Counted from the stretch's first letter, positions 33,238 to 42,342 are shown. The stretch: DNA of 64,000 nucleotides from Novosphingobium mangrovisedimenti (GCF_025153475.1 NZ_JANZXA010000013.1:84818-148817), one strand, 5' to 3'. Translations and numbers: made by a program. Notes: generated by a model not told the origin, from the letters alone.

Positions 33238-33807
33238 CTAGCGATTTTGGCCTGGCACCCAAAGCACATCGTCTGCACCGTCATCATTCAGTGCGCGGGC
33301 GAGGACGAAGAGATAGTCGCTGAGCCGGTTGATGTAGGCGAGCGCGGCCGGGTTGACCGGCTCGGTTGCCGCAAGCGCGGTGGCGCGGCGTTCGGCGGCG
33401 CGGGCCGATGCGCGGGCGACATGGACGCGCGCGGCTGCCTCGCTGCCGCCGGGCAGGATGAAGCTCCTGAGCGGCTGGAGGTGCGCGTTGACCGCGTCGA
33501 TTGCCGTTTCGAGCCACGCGACCTGCGCGTTCACGACACGCAGCGTCATCTCGCCGGGTGTGAAATCCTCGCCCGGAGTCGCAAGGTCGGCGCCGAGATC
33601 GAACAGGTCGTTCTGGATACGCGTGAGCGTGGCCGCGTGCGGCGAGCCTTCCATCGCGCACACGGCAAGGCCGATCGCGCTGTTGGCTTCATCTACCGCG
33701 CCGATCGCGTCCATGCGCGCGGCGTGCTTGGGCAGGCGCGATCCGTCGACGAGGCCGGTGGTGCCGTCGTCGCCGGTGCGTGTGTAGATCTTGTTCAGTC
33801 GGACCAA
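33238..33807 (-). CDS. corrinoid (cob(I)alamin) adenosyltransferase, PduO type
   Basis: Transfers adenosyl from ATP to cob(I)alamin to make coenzyme B12. The 189 residues contain the PduO-type nucleotide motif TRTGDDGTTGLVDGSRLPK, DAIGAVDEANSAIGLA, and the LRSFILPGGSEAAARVHVARASARAAER signature, followed by LSDYLFVLARA. The start is a TTG at 33807. The next gene on the strand is a HIG1-type membrane protein. Confidence 0.93.
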   Translation of the reverse strand: MVRLNKIYTRTGDDGTTGLVDGSRLPKHAARMDAIGAVDEANSAIGLAVCAMEGSPHAATLTRIQNDLFDLGADLATPGEDFTPGEMTLRVVNAQVAWLETAIDAVNAHLQPLRSFILPGGSEAAARVHVARASARAAERRATALAATEPVNPAALAYINRLSDYLFVLARALNDDGADDVLWVPGQNR

Positions 33808-33875
33808 GGCGTCACTCGCTCAAGAATGCGTTGCAGGCGCATTTCGCGGCACCGCTCCACGGTCGCTCCGGAAAA

Positions 33876-34109
33876 TCAACGCGTCATCGCGAGAAGCAGC
33901 GCGCATACCAGTACGGCGGCCGCCTGATACTTGATGCGGTTGAACATCATCTTGTTCTGCAGCACCTGGTTGGGCGAGGGCCCTACCGCGTCGGGATCGC
34001 GGTGAAGGTCTTCCTTGGTGCTGTTGAGGAACGCGGCAATGCCGCGCACCAGACTGATGACGACCATGATCATCAAGCCAATGATGACGGGGATCAGAAT
34101 ATAGCTCAT
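33876..34109 (-). CDS. twin-transmembrane HIG1 domain protein
   Basis: Small inner-membrane protein with two hydrophobic helices flanking a short polar loop, 77 residues. Helix one is ILIPVIIGLMIMVVISLVRGIAAFL and helix two is YQAAAVLVCALLLAM; NQVLQNKMMFNRIKYQAAAV between them is the HIG1 segment. Eukaryotic members assist respiratory complexes; the bacterial role is unknown. It lies upstream of the corrinoid adenosyltransferase with 68 bp between. Confidence 0.85.
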   Translation of the reverse strand: MSYILIPVIIGLMIMVVISLVRGIAAFLNSTKEDLHRDPDAVGPSPNQVLQNKMMFNRIKYQAAAVLVCALLLAMTR

Positions 34110-34126
34110 GGATTCCTATTTAGGCT

Positions 34127-34966
34127 CTAAGGCGTCCAATTGCCAGACAGCGAAATGTCCCCGGGGAAACGGTGGGCGCGCAAGGCTTCCGCCAGAGCCC
34201 ACCCATCCTCGCCCGCGCGCCGCCGGTCGCCCAGCGATGGCGAACCGCGCCGCTTGGCGAGCTTTCGCCCGTCGGGCTCTATCAGCAGGCCGTGGTGGTG
34301 CCAGGCCGGCACCGGCAGACCCAGCAGCGCCTGCAGCAGCCGGTGCACGTGGCTGGCGGGAAACAGGTCCATGCCCCGCGTGACAAGCGTGATCCCGTCC
34401 GCCGCGTCGTCGAGGGTGGCGGCAAGGTGATAACTCGCCGGCAGGTCCTTTCTCAGCAGGACGACATCCCCGAAAATCTGCGGTGTCGCCACTTGCGGCC
34501 CGGCGATTTCGTCGACCCATTCGAGCGGACCGGCAAGGTCCATGGCGCGGGTGACGTCAAGCCGCCAGGCGGCGCCTTCGGGGTTGACGTCATGATGTCG
34601 GCAGGTGCCGGGATAGATCGGCCCGTCCGGGCCCGCCTCGGTCGCGGCTGCGGTGATTTCGGCGCGGGTGCAGCGGCAGGGATAGAGCAGGCCCATGGCT
34701 TTGAGACGCTCGCCCGCCTCCGTGTAGCGGGCAAGGCGTGCGGACTGGAATGCGACCGCGCCGTCCCATTCGAGGCCGAGCCAGCGCAGGTCGAGGAGAA
34801 ATTCCTCAACGAATTCGGCGCGGCTGCGCTCGCCGTCGATGTCTTCGATCCGCAGGTGGAATTGCCCGCCGCGTTCGCGCGCCAGGTCGTGGGCGACCAG
34901 CGCGGCAAAGGCATGGCCGAGGTGCAGCGGGCCGTTGGGGCTTGGGGCGAAGCGCGTCACGATCAT
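34127..34966 (-). CDS. gluQRS: glutamyl-queuosine tRNA(Asp) synthetase
   Basis: Truncated glutamyl-tRNA synthetase paralogue that loads glutamate on queuosine 34 of tRNA-Asp. The 279 residues show the class I HIGH motif as HLGHA, the KMSKS-like KLAKR, and a zinc site in CRCTRAEI...YPGTCRHH. No anticodon-binding domain is present, which separates it from GltX. Starts ATG 34966. Confidence 0.92.
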   Translation of the reverse strand: MIVTRFAPSPNGPLHLGHAFAALVAHDLARERGGQFHLRIEDIDGERSRAEFVEEFLLDLRWLGLEWDGAVAFQSARLARYTEAGERLKAMGLLYPCRCTRAEITAAATEAGPDGPIYPGTCRHHDVNPEGAAWRLDVTRAMDLAGPLEWVDEIAGPQVATPQIFGDVVLLRKDLPASYHLAATLDDAADGITLVTRGMDLFPASHVHRLLQALLGLPVPAWHHHGLLIEPDGRKLAKRRGSPSLGDRRRAGEDGWALAEALRAHRFPGDISLSGNWTP

Positions 34967-35003
34967 GATATGGCGAGCCTTACCGCCCGCCGCCGTCGCT
35001 GCA

Positions 35004-35085
35004 AGGATTGTGGCCGCCGCTGGGACTGTGGCCGCCTCAAGGACTGTGGCCGCCTCAAGGACTGTGGCCGCCTCAAGGACTGTGG
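35004..35085. repeat. 18-bp tandem repeat upstream of gluQRS and HNH gene
   Basis: Three perfect copies of GGACTGTGGCCGCCTCAA (35023-35076), a partial fourth (35077-35085) and a degenerate copy on the left. The array occupies the shared upstream region of two divergent genes. Confidence 0.88.
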
Positions 35086-35193
35086 ATTGTCAGGGGACCG
35101 CAACAAAGGCGGCTTGACGACGAGTCGCGCAAATGCTGCATATGAACACATGTACTGCCATCAAACCGCAATGGCGGCCTGCGACAGGAGGCC

Positions 35194-35802
35194 ATGCTCA
35201 AGTCGGAGCTGATAGAGCGCGCGGCCCGGTTCCGCAGCGCGGAGGGGGACCCCTCCCGAAGTCTTTCCGACTGTCCTGCCCTGGTGCTGAATGCGGACTA
35301 CACGCCGCTTTCCTACTATCCGCTGAGCCTGTGGCCCTGGCAGACCGCGATCAAGGCGGTCGTGCTCGAACGGGTGGACATCGTTTCCACGTATGGCCGG
35401 GCCGTGCACAGCCCCAGCTGGACGATGCAGATCCCCTCGGTGATCGCGCTGCGCCAGTACGTGAAGCCCAACGAGTTTCCGGCCTTCACCCGCTTCAACG
35501 TGTTCCTGCGCGACCGGTTTTCGTGCCAGTACTGCGGCAGCCCGCACAACCTCACCTTCGACCACGTGATCCCGCGCCGTCTGGGCGGTAAGACGAGCTG
35601 GGAAAATATCCTCACCGCCTGCGCGCCGTGCAACCTCAGGAAAGGCGGTCGCACGCCCAAGCAGGCGAACATGCCTCCGCTGGTCCAGCCGATCCGGCCG
35701 ACGAGCTGGCACTTGCAGGAACGCGGGAAGGGCTTTCCGCCCAACTATCTCCACGAAACCTGGCGCGACTGGCTCTACTGGGACATCGAGCTGGAGGAAT
35801 AG
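35194..35802 (+). CDS. HNH endonuclease family protein
   Basis: HNH nuclease-fold protein, 202 residues. The zinc/HNH module is RFSCQYCGSPHNLTFDHVIPRRLGGKTSWENILTACAPCNLRKGG, with two CxxC pairs framing the DH. The N-terminus (LSDCPALVLNADYTPLSYYPLSLWPWQTAIKAVVLERVDIV) matches the chromosomal HNH proteins widely found in alphaproteobacteria, so a house-keeping role is more likely than a selfish element. ATG 35194. Confidence 0.9.
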   Translation: MLKSELIERAARFRSAEGDPSRSLSDCPALVLNADYTPLSYYPLSLWPWQTAIKAVVLERVDIVSTYGRAVHSPSWTMQIPSVIALRQYVKPNEFPAFTRFNVFLRDRFSCQYCGSPHNLTFDHVIPRRLGGKTSWENILTACAPCNLRKGGRTPKQANMPPLVQPIRPTSWHLQERGKGFPPNYLHETWRDWLYWDIELEE

Positions 35803-35807
35803 CGCTG

Positions 35808-37073
35808 TCAGTGCAGCGTCTCCGTTGAGGTTTCCTGGGCTCCGGTATCCACCGCGCTCGTCACTGCCACGTCCATCGTCACGTTGCCGACGGTGCGCAT
35901 GATGTCGGGCAGCATTTCCACCGCGACCAGAATGCCCAGCGGCCAGAGCGGCACACCCATGGCTGCGGCGATCGGCCCGGTGGAGGCGATGAAGCTGACG
36001 GTTCCGGGCAGCGATACGGTGCCGAAGGTCGTGACGAAGGCGACCAGCACACCCGCCGCGATGGCCATGGGGGTCAGTTCGTGCCCGGCCAGCTGCGCGG
36101 CGTAGATGGCGACGCCCACGTTCATCGCCGGTCCGGTCGCGCGGAACAGCGTGACGGCCAGCGGCAGGACGAACTCGCTCGTCGTGGTCTCGACATCCAG
36201 CTTGCGGCACGAGGCCAGCATCGCGGGCAGGCTCGCCAGCGAGCTTTGCGTCGAGATCGCGACCACCTGGGCCGGCAGTATGGCCCGCGCGAAAGCGCCC
36301 AGGCCCTTGCGCCCGACCGTCATGGCGAGCGGGTAGGCGCCGAGCAGGAACAGCGCGCCCAGCGATGCGACCAGCACGATGTAGTGCGCCAGCGCGCCGA
36401 TCGCCGCCGCGCCGCTAGAGGCAGCCAGCGTCAGGCCCAGCGCGAAGACGCCGAGTGGCGCGACGGCCAGAACCCAGCCGATCACCACGATCATGGCGCC
36501 GGCAAGACCTTCAAATAACAGAGAAAGTTGGCGGCGTGGTTCCTCGGCGAGACGCGTGGCGGCGGTCGCGAACAGGGCGACGAAGACGATGACCGGCAGC
36601 ATGGCGTCGTCGGCCGCGGCGGTGAAGACATTGGTGGGCAGCAGCGAGCCGAGGAAGTCGCCGAGGCCGGGAAGGGCACTGCCGGGCGCGGCGGTGCCTT
36701 GCGGCATGGCAATCTCCGGCGCGGGAAACAGCGCCAGGAGCACCGGCATCAACAGGCCGCCGACCACAGCGCTGGCTGCCAGTACGCCGACGATCAGGCC
36801 CAGCGTGCGCCGCGCCATAGCACCCGCATGAGCCGCCGCGGCGGTCTCGATGATGCCGGTGAACAGGAGGCCGATCACCAGCGGCAGGATCGTCATTTTC
36901 AGCGCCTTGAGCCAGAAGGCGCCCAGCGGTTCGGCGATCGCAAGCAGCGGAGGCAATACCGCCGTGTCCCCGAGCGCGAGGCCCAGGATCAGACCGGCGA
37001 TCAGGCCGCCCAGCGTCAGCATGCCCGGTACGCGGATTTCGGGCATTCGCCCGGCGCTGCTGGTTTGATTCAT
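35808..37073 (-). CDS. dicarboxylate/amino acid:cation symporter (DAACS family)
   Basis: Inner-membrane symporter of the DctA/GltP family, 421 residues. Family marks are LKALKMTILPLVIGLLFTGI, PTNVFTAAADDAMLPVIVF, STQSSLASLPAMLA (the Ser-rich re-entrant loop), PLAVTLFRATGPAMNVGVAIY and LPGTVSFIASTGPIAAAMGVP. Canonical members have N-[MF]-D-G-T at the Na+ site; here it reads TGPAMNVGVA, so cation preference is unclear. I place the start at the ATG 37073; further in-frame codons upstream overlap the glmM promoter. Converges on the HNH gene with 5 bp between. Confidence 0.88.
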   Translation of the reverse strand: MNQTSSAGRMPEIRVPGMLTLGGLIAGLILGLALGDTAVLPPLLAIAEPLGAFWLKALKMTILPLVIGLLFTGIIETAAAAHAGAMARRTLGLIVGVLAASAVVGGLLMPVLLALFPAPEIAMPQGTAAPGSALPGLGDFLGSLLPTNVFTAAADDAMLPVIVFVALFATAATRLAEEPRRQLSLLFEGLAGAMIVVIGWVLAVAPLGVFALGLTLAASSGAAAIGALAHYIVLVASLGALFLLGAYPLAMTVGRKGLGAFARAILPAQVVAISTQSSLASLPAMLASCRKLDVETTTSEFVLPLAVTLFRATGPAMNVGVAIYAAQLAGHELTPMAIAAGVLVAFVTTFGTVSLPGTVSFIASTGPIAAAMGVPLWPLGILVAVEMLPDIMRTVGNVTMDVAVTSAVDTGAQETSTETLH

Positions 37074-37163
37074 GCCGCCCCTGAATTTCGTTGCAGGGCG
37101 TGACATTAGCAAGCCGGCGCGACATAGCAATTTGTCAGCACTTCCGGGATAGTGGGCCCCATC

Positions 37164-38504
37164 ATGAGCAAACAGTTCTTCGGTACCGACGGCATTCGCG
37201 GCCGCACCAACCAGGGCGCGATGACCGCCGCCACCGCCATGAAGGTCGGCCAGGCGGCCGGCACCCGCTTCCTGCGCGGCACCCACCGGCACCGCGTGGT
37301 GATCGGCAAGGATACGCGCTTGTCGGGCTACATGCTGGAAAACGCAATGGTCGCGGGCTTTACCAGCGTGGGCATGGACGTGGTGCTGCTCGGCCCGATG
37401 CCGACCCCGGCAGTCGCCCTGCTGACGCGCGAGTTGCGCGCGGACGTGGGCGTGATGATCTCGGCCAGCCACAACCCCTACGAGGACAACGGCATCAAGC
37501 TGTTCGGTCCCGACGGCTTCAAGCTGTCCGACGAGGATGAGCTGGCCATCGAGAAGATGCTCGGCGAGGATCTCGCACTGGCCGCCAGCGAGGATATAGG
37601 CCGGGCGCGGCGCATCGAAGATGCGCGCGGGCGCTATATCCACGCGGTCAAGGGCTCGCTGCCCAGCACGGTGCGGCTCGACGGTCTCAAGATCGCGGTC
37701 GATTGCGCCAATGGCGCGGCTTATCAGGTCGCGCCGTCGGCCTTCTGGGAACTGGGCGCCGAGATCGTCGCGGTGGGCGTCTCGCCCAACGGCAAGAACA
37801 TCAACAAGGCCTGCGGCTCTACCCATCCGGGCCTGCTGCAGGAGACGGTGGTGTCCTCGGGCGCCGACATCGGCATTGCGCTCGATGGCGATGCCGACCG
37901 GCTTATCGTCGTCGACGAGAAGGGCCAGACCGTGGACGGCGACCAGATCATGGCGCTGATCGGCAGCCAGCTTGCCGCGCGCGGGGACCTGCGCGGTGGC
38001 GGCGTGGTGGCGACGGTCATGTCGAACCTCGGGCTCGAGCGGTTCCTGCAGGGGCAGGGGCTGACGCTCGAACGCACCAAGGTGGGCGACCGCCACGTGC
38101 TCGAACGCATGAAGACCGGCGGTTTCAATGTCGGCGGCGAACAGTCGGGGCACATGATCCTGCTCGATCATGCGACGACCGGGGACGGTACCGTGGCGGC
38201 GCTGCAGGTGCTGGCCGCGCTGGTCCAGTCGGGCAAGCGCGCGAGCGAGCTGCTGCACCTCTTCGATCCGGTCCCGCAACTGCTGCGCAACGTGCGCTTT
38301 TCGGGCGGCAAGCCGCTCGAAGCGGCGAGCGTTCAGGCGGCGATAGCAGATGCCGAGGCTTCGCTCGATGGCAAGGGACGGCTGGTGATCCGCCCTTCGG
38401 GCACCGAACCGGTGATCCGCGTGATGGCCGAAGGCGACGATGCCGGCGAAGTGGAGGCGGCCGTCGCCTCGATCTGCGCGGCGATCGAGGAGGCGGCGGT
38501 ATAA
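37164..38504 (+). CDS. glmM: phosphoglucosamine mutase
   Basis: Interconverts glucosamine-6-phosphate and glucosamine-1-phosphate for UDP-GlcNAc. The 446 residues have the phosphoserine loop ISASHNPYEDNG with Ser102, the magnesium motif DGDADR, and the C-terminal phosphate loop RPSGTEPVIRVMAEG. It starts MSKQFFGTDGIRGRTNQG. The stop shares one base with the DUF1272 start. Confidence 0.97.
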   Translation: MSKQFFGTDGIRGRTNQGAMTAATAMKVGQAAGTRFLRGTHRHRVVIGKDTRLSGYMLENAMVAGFTSVGMDVVLLGPMPTPAVALLTRELRADVGVMISASHNPYEDNGIKLFGPDGFKLSDEDELAIEKMLGEDLALAASEDIGRARRIEDARGRYIHAVKGSLPSTVRLDGLKIAVDCANGAAYQVAPSAFWELGAEIVAVGVSPNGKNINKACGSTHPGLLQETVVSSGADIGIALDGDADRLIVVDEKGQTVDGDQIMALIGSQLAARGDLRGGGVVATVMSNLGLERFLQGQGLTLERTKVGDRHVLERMKTGGFNVGGEQSGHMILLDHATTGDGTVAALQVLAALVQSGKRASELLHLFDPVPQLLRNVRFSGGKPLEAASVQAAIADAEASLDGKGRLVIRPSGTEPVIRVMAEGDDAGEVEAAVASICAAIEEAAV

Positions 38505-38731
38505 TGGCTCTCGAAATGCGCCCCGATTGCGAACGCTGCGGCACGGACCTGCCCGCCGAGGCCCCCGGCGCCTTCGTCTGCAGTTTCGAGTGCACGTTCT
38601 GCGCCGAATGCGCGGAGGATCTGGACGACCGCTGCCCCAATTGCGGCGGCGAACTGGTCGATCGGCCGACACGGGCGAAGAAGCACCACGCCGCGCATCC
38701 GCCTTCGACCGTGCGGCACTACAAGGGGTGA
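38504..38731 (+). CDS. DUF1272 zinc-ribbon protein
   Basis: Small cysteine-rich protein of the DUF1272 family, 75 residues. The zinc-binding cysteines are visible in DCERCG, CSFECTFCAECAE and CPNCGGELV. The C-terminus HPPSTVRHYKG is typical. ATG overlaps the glmM stop by one base (TAATG). Function unknown. Confidence 0.88.
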   Translation: MALEMRPDCERCGTDLPAEAPGAFVCSFECTFCAECAEDLDDRCPNCGGELVDRPTRAKKHHAAHPPSTVRHYKG

Positions 38732-38748
38732 GGTTGCGCCAGTCGCGC

Positions 38749-38817
38749 TTCGACAAGCTCGGCACGAGCGGTTAGGGGACTTCACACCCACCCCTCGCTC
38801 ATCCTGAGCTTGTCGAA
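38749..38817. repeat. palindromic intergenic repeat (TTCGACAAGCTC type)
   Basis: Outer arms TTCGACAAGCTC (38749-38760) and GAGCTTGTCGAA (38806-38817) are exact inverted copies; an intervening region carries ATCCT next to the right arm. It lies between DUF1272 and thiD. Confidence 0.75.
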
Positions 38818-38845
38818 GGATGCCCGCGCGCACTAGCGTACTGTC

Positions 38846-39598
38846 ATGAAGCCACCCCGTATCCTCTCCATCGCCGGGTCCGACAGCTCGGGCGGTGCCG
38901 GTATCCAGGCGGACATCAAGACGATCACGATGCTCGGCGGCTATGCGATGACCGCGATCACCGCGATCACCGCGCAGAATACGCGCGAGGTAACGATGGT
39001 AGAGGCGCTTTCCCCTGCAATGGTGGGCGCGCAGATCGATGCCTGTGTGTCCGACATCGGGGTGGATGCGGTGAAGATCGGCATGCTGGGCTCGGCGGCG
39101 ATTGCCGGGGCGGTGGCGGATCGGCTCGAATCGCTCGGCGTGCCTGTCGTGTTCGATCCGGTGATGATTTCCACCAGCGGCACGATGCTCGCCGATGATG
39201 CGACGATCGCCGCGTTCGAGCGGCTGATGCAGCTGGCCACCCTGACCACGCCCAACATTGCCGAACTGGAAGCGCTGGGGGGCGACGGGGCGATGCGCGC
39301 GCGCGATGTTGCCTACCTCGCCAAGGGCGGTGATGCGCAGGGCGATGTGGTGCAGGACCGGCTGGTCCTGCCTGGCCACGCCCCGGTTGCCTGGAGCGCG
39401 CCGCGCATCGTCACGCGGCACAACCATGGCACCGGCTGCACGCTTTCAAGCGCGATCGCCACCGGTCTGGGCGCGGGGCTCGCGCTGGAGGACGCGATCG
39501 CACGCGGGCGCGAATTCGTCCGCGCGGCGCTGAAGGCCGCGCCCGGCTTTGGCGCCGGGCACGGGCCGATGGGACATCAGGCGGTCCGTCAGGCGTGA
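38846..39598 (+). CDS. thiD: hydroxymethylpyrimidine/phosphomethylpyrimidine kinase
   Basis: ThiD-type kinase that phosphorylates HMP and HMP-P in thiamine synthesis. The 250 residues start ILSIAGSDSSGGAGIQADIKTI and contain VVFDPVMISTSG, LTTPNIAELEAL, and the ATP/active-site motif HNHGTGCTLSSAIA. Upstream is DUF1272-glmM, after a palindromic repeat; transcription probably is separate. Confidence 0.93.
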   Translation: MKPPRILSIAGSDSSGGAGIQADIKTITMLGGYAMTAITAITAQNTREVTMVEALSPAMVGAQIDACVSDIGVDAVKIGMLGSAAIAGAVADRLESLGVPVVFDPVMISTSGTMLADDATIAAFERLMQLATLTTPNIAELEALGGDGAMRARDVAYLAKGGDAQGDVVQDRLVLPGHAPVAWSAPRIVTRHNHGTGCTLSSAIATGLGAGLALEDAIARGREFVRAALKAAPGFGAGHGPMGHQAVRQA

Positions 39599-39614
39599 TC
39601 GTCTTCCCGTGAAT

Positions 39615-39695
39615 CGTCATTGCGATACCCGCAGGGCCGCGGCAATCCAGGGCAACGACAACGCTCTGGATTGCTTCGCTACGCTCGCAATGACG
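39615..39695. repeat. REPIN-like palindromic repeat, copy 2 (inverted relative to copy 1)
   Basis: 81-bp imperfect palindrome that starts CGTCATTGCGATACC and ends GCTCGCAATGACG. Read on the minus strand it closely follows the element at 32194-32276. It lies between convergent thiD and the LOG gene. Confidence 0.8.
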
Positions 39696-39729
39696 AATAC
39701 TTCATTCAAAGGCGATCGGACTTCAGGGC

Positions 39730-40602
39730 CTACCCGCAGTCCAGATCGTAGAATCGCTGGATCACGTTCCAGCCCTCGTCCGCCGTTTCGCACCAGTGGA
39801 ACAGGTCGAGGTCGCGGCGATTGATCGTGCCTTCCTCTGCCAGCGCCTCGAAATTGATGATGCGGTTCCAGTACTCGCGGCCATAGAGCAGGATCGGGAT
39901 CGGCTTCATCTTGCCCGTCTGCATCAGCGTGAGCAGTTCGAGCAGTTCGTCGAGCGTGCCGAACCCGCCGGGAAAGACCGCTACCGCGCGGGCACGCAGG
40001 ACGAAGTGCATCTTCCTCAGCGCGAAGTAGTGGAACTGGAACGAGAGGCGCGGCGTCACCCAGGGGTTGGGCTCCTGCTCGTGCGGCAGGACGATGTTGA
40101 GGCCGAGCGATTCCGCACCCGCTTCGGCGGCGCCGCGGTTGGCCGCCTCCATGATCGACGGGCCGCCGCCCGAGCACACGACGAACTGGCGCATGCCCTT
40201 TTCGACCACCGCGCACTCGCTGGCGAGCCGGGCGAGGCGGCGCGCTTCCTCATAGTACTTGGACTTGGCCGCGAGGCGCTCGGCAATGGCCTGTTCCTCT
40301 TCAGTCCTCTCCTGCGCCAGAAAGGCGTCGAGGTTTTCGGGCGAAGGGATGCGCGCGGATCCGTAGAACACCAGGGTCGAGCCGATCTGGGCTTCCTCGA
40401 TCAGTGTTTCCGCCTTGAGCAGCTCCAGCTGGAAACGCACCGGTCGCAGATCATCGCGCAGCAGGAAATCGGTGTCGCGGAAGGCCAGGCGATAGGAGGG
40501 GTGCACGGTCTGGCGCGTGCCGCTCTGCCTGTCGGCAAAGCCGACTTCCTGCTCGGCCTTGTAGAAGCGGCGATCGGTGAGGGGCTTTTCTTCTTCTGTC
40601 AT
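39730..40602 (-). CDS. LOG family protein (Lonely Guy, nucleotide 5'-monophosphate phosphoribohydrolase-like)
   Basis: LOG/TIGR00730 family protein, 290 residues, the long form with an N-terminal extension of about 75 residues. The family motif PGGFGTLDELLELLTLMQ is intact, with SGGGPSIMEAANRGA before it. Members release the base from a nucleotide, e.g. in cytokinin activation or AMP breakdown; the bacterial role here is not clear. ATG 40602 starts MTEEEKPLTDRRFY. Confidence 0.9.
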   Translation of the reverse strand: MTEEEKPLTDRRFYKAEQEVGFADRQSGTRQTVHPSYRLAFRDTDFLLRDDLRPVRFQLELLKAETLIEEAQIGSTLVFYGSARIPSPENLDAFLAQERTEEEQAIAERLAAKSKYYEEARRLARLASECAVVEKGMRQFVVCSGGGPSIMEAANRGAAEAGAESLGLNIVLPHEQEPNPWVTPRLSFQFHYFALRKMHFVLRARAVAVFPGGFGTLDELLELLTLMQTGKMKPIPILLYGREYWNRIINFEALAEEGTINRRDLDLFHWCETADEGWNVIQRFYDLDCG

Positions 40603-40696
40603 GTCCGTTCCATGGCCGTTCGCGGGCGCGCCGTCGAGAGGCCATGCGGGCGTGGCCCCTTGCACGCCCGGCGCCAGCCTCTAGCATCCCGGCGTG

Positions 40697-41746
40697 ATGT
40701 TGACCCGACGCCAGGCAGTCGCGGGGCTCGGTGCCGCCGCTCTTCCCTTCTCCGCTTCGCTGACGCGAGCCACCGCCTTGCCGGCGCCAGTCGGCGCGCC
40801 GACAAGGCCGCCGCGCCTGCGCGAGGGGGACGTGCTCGGACTCGTCGCACCGGCAGGTTTCATCGCCGATCGGTTCGGTCTGGCCGAAATCGAGGAGACG
40901 GTACGTGCCATGGGGCTCGTGCCCCGGTCGGCGCCGCACCTGCTGGCGCGCGAGGGCTACCTTGCCGGCTCGGACGAGGCGCGTGCGCGCGATCTCATGG
41001 CGATGTTCGAGGACGACGGGGTACGCGCGGTCATGGCGGTGCGCGGCGGCTGGGGCTCGGCGCGGCTCCTGCCCCATCTCGATTTCGCGGCGATCGCGCG
41101 CAAGCCCAAGCTGTTTACGGGTTTCAGCGACAATACCGCGCTCCATCTGGCGCTGGCGGCGCGCACCGGGGTGCACAGCATCCATGGCCCCAACGCATCG
41201 GCCTCGTGGCCGCCGCAGGCCTGGGAATCGTTTCGCCGCGTCGCGTTCGATGCCGCCATGCCGACTTATACTGTGGCGGCCGGCGATGGCCCGAACCTGT
41301 CGGGACGCGGCCCGGCCTTGCGCACGTTCCGGGGCGGCAAGGCGCGCGGAAGGCTGCTCGGCGGCAATCTCACGGTGCTCTCGGCGCTGGTCGGCACGCC
41401 CTACCTGCCCGACTTCACCGGTGCGATCCTGTTTCTGGAGGAGACCAACGAATCCGAATACCGGATCGACCGCATGCTCACCCAGCTGGCGCTTGCGGGT
41501 ATTCTGGACAAGGTCGCGGGCGTCGTTTTCGGGCAGTGCACCCGCTGCCACAACCCGGATGGGGGCTATTCCAACTTCACCGTCTATGAAGTGCTCGATC
41601 GCCAGTTCGCGGCGCTGGGCGTGCCGGCCTTTCAGGGCGCGATGATCGGGCACATCGCCGCGCAGGTCAGCATGCCGGTGGGGGTCATGGCCGAGATCGA
41701 CGCCGATGCCGGGACGATCCGCATGCTGGAAGCGGCGGTGGCGTGA
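40697..41746 (+). CDS. LD-carboxypeptidase (peptidase S66), Tat-exported
   Basis: S66 serine peptidase that removes the terminal D-Ala from muropeptide tetrapeptides. The 349 residues start with a twin-arginine-like leader (LTRRQAVAGLGAAALP) and contain the catalytic serine in GFSDNT (Ser144), with the Glu in LFLEETNE and the His in MIGHI completing the triad. The presence of an export leader suggests periplasmic location, unlike the cytoplasmic E. coli LdcA. ATG 40697; a GTG one codon earlier is possible. Confidence 0.9.
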   Translation: MLTRRQAVAGLGAAALPFSASLTRATALPAPVGAPTRPPRLREGDVLGLVAPAGFIADRFGLAEIEETVRAMGLVPRSAPHLLAREGYLAGSDEARARDLMAMFEDDGVRAVMAVRGGWGSARLLPHLDFAAIARKPKLFTGFSDNTALHLALAARTGVHSIHGPNASASWPPQAWESFRRVAFDAAMPTYTVAAGDGPNLSGRGPALRTFRGGKARGRLLGGNLTVLSALVGTPYLPDFTGAILFLEETNESEYRIDRMLTQLALAGILDKVAGVVFGQCTRCHNPDGGYSNFTVYEVLDRQFAALGVPAFQGAMIGHIAAQVSMPVGVMAEIDADAGTIRMLEAAVA

Positions 41747-41750
41747 GCCT

Positions 41751-42098
41751 TCAGGCCGCGATCGGGTCGCGGCCCAGTCCGTAGCGCGCAACCAGATCGG
41801 CGAACACGGTGTTTTCGAGCGGTTCGGCGAATTCCAGGCCGGCGCAATGGGCATTGGCCCAGGCGACGAAGGCCATCGAGGGGCGGCATCCCGGCAAGGC
41901 GAGGCTGACCGCCTCGTCGGTTTCGAGCTGGCCGATGCCTTCGACCCTCGCGCCGAACGGCGTCAGGTCCTTGAGCATCACGGTGCTGCTGGCGCGGTCG
42001 CGACGGAACCGGGCCATCATTTCGACATTCTCTCGGGCGTGCCGGCGTGCGCCGATGGGGTTGAATGTCGGGCTCATGGCCGGGTCGGCGGTTGCCAT
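41751..42098 (-). CDS. PilZ domain protein
   Basis: Single-domain PilZ protein, 115 residues, predicted cyclic-di-GMP receptor. The binding motifs are RRHARENV (RxxxR) and DLTPFGARVEG (in place of [DN]xSxxG). Without an output domain, it presumably binds a partner. Ends 4 bp from the convergent carboxypeptidase stop. Confidence 0.85.
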   Translation of the reverse strand: MATADPAMSPTFNPIGARRHARENVEMMARFRRDRASSTVMLKDLTPFGARVEGIGQLETDEAVSLALPGCRPSMAFVAWANAHCAGLEFAEPLENTVFADLVARYGLGRDPIAA

Positions 42099-42342
42099 TT
42101 CACGTCATCCTGAAAAAGTTAACCACTATCGTTGGGTATGAAATAGCGCATTCCGGTTTCGAATTTGCGCGCGGCTCTTCCGGGTTTTTCCGTGGGTCGC
42201 CTTGCAGGAATCCAGCAGGCGCCGCGTCGGAATAGGAGGAAACACCTATTTCTCGGACAGTATTCAATCAACCAAACGGTTCTACCCTCCAATCGCTTCC
42301 GGAAAACTCCGGTAAACTAAGCGGTTAGCGAGGATTTCAAGC

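Noticed and set aside
35004..35085. Possible CRISPR array
   Set aside because: The 18-bp units are directly adjacent with no spacers and no cas genes are nearby; it is a simple tandem repeat.
38504..39598. glmM, DUF1272 and thiD as one operon
   Set aside because: A 115-bp gap containing a palindromic repeat separates DUF1272 from thiD, so I treat only glmM and DUF1272 as coupled.
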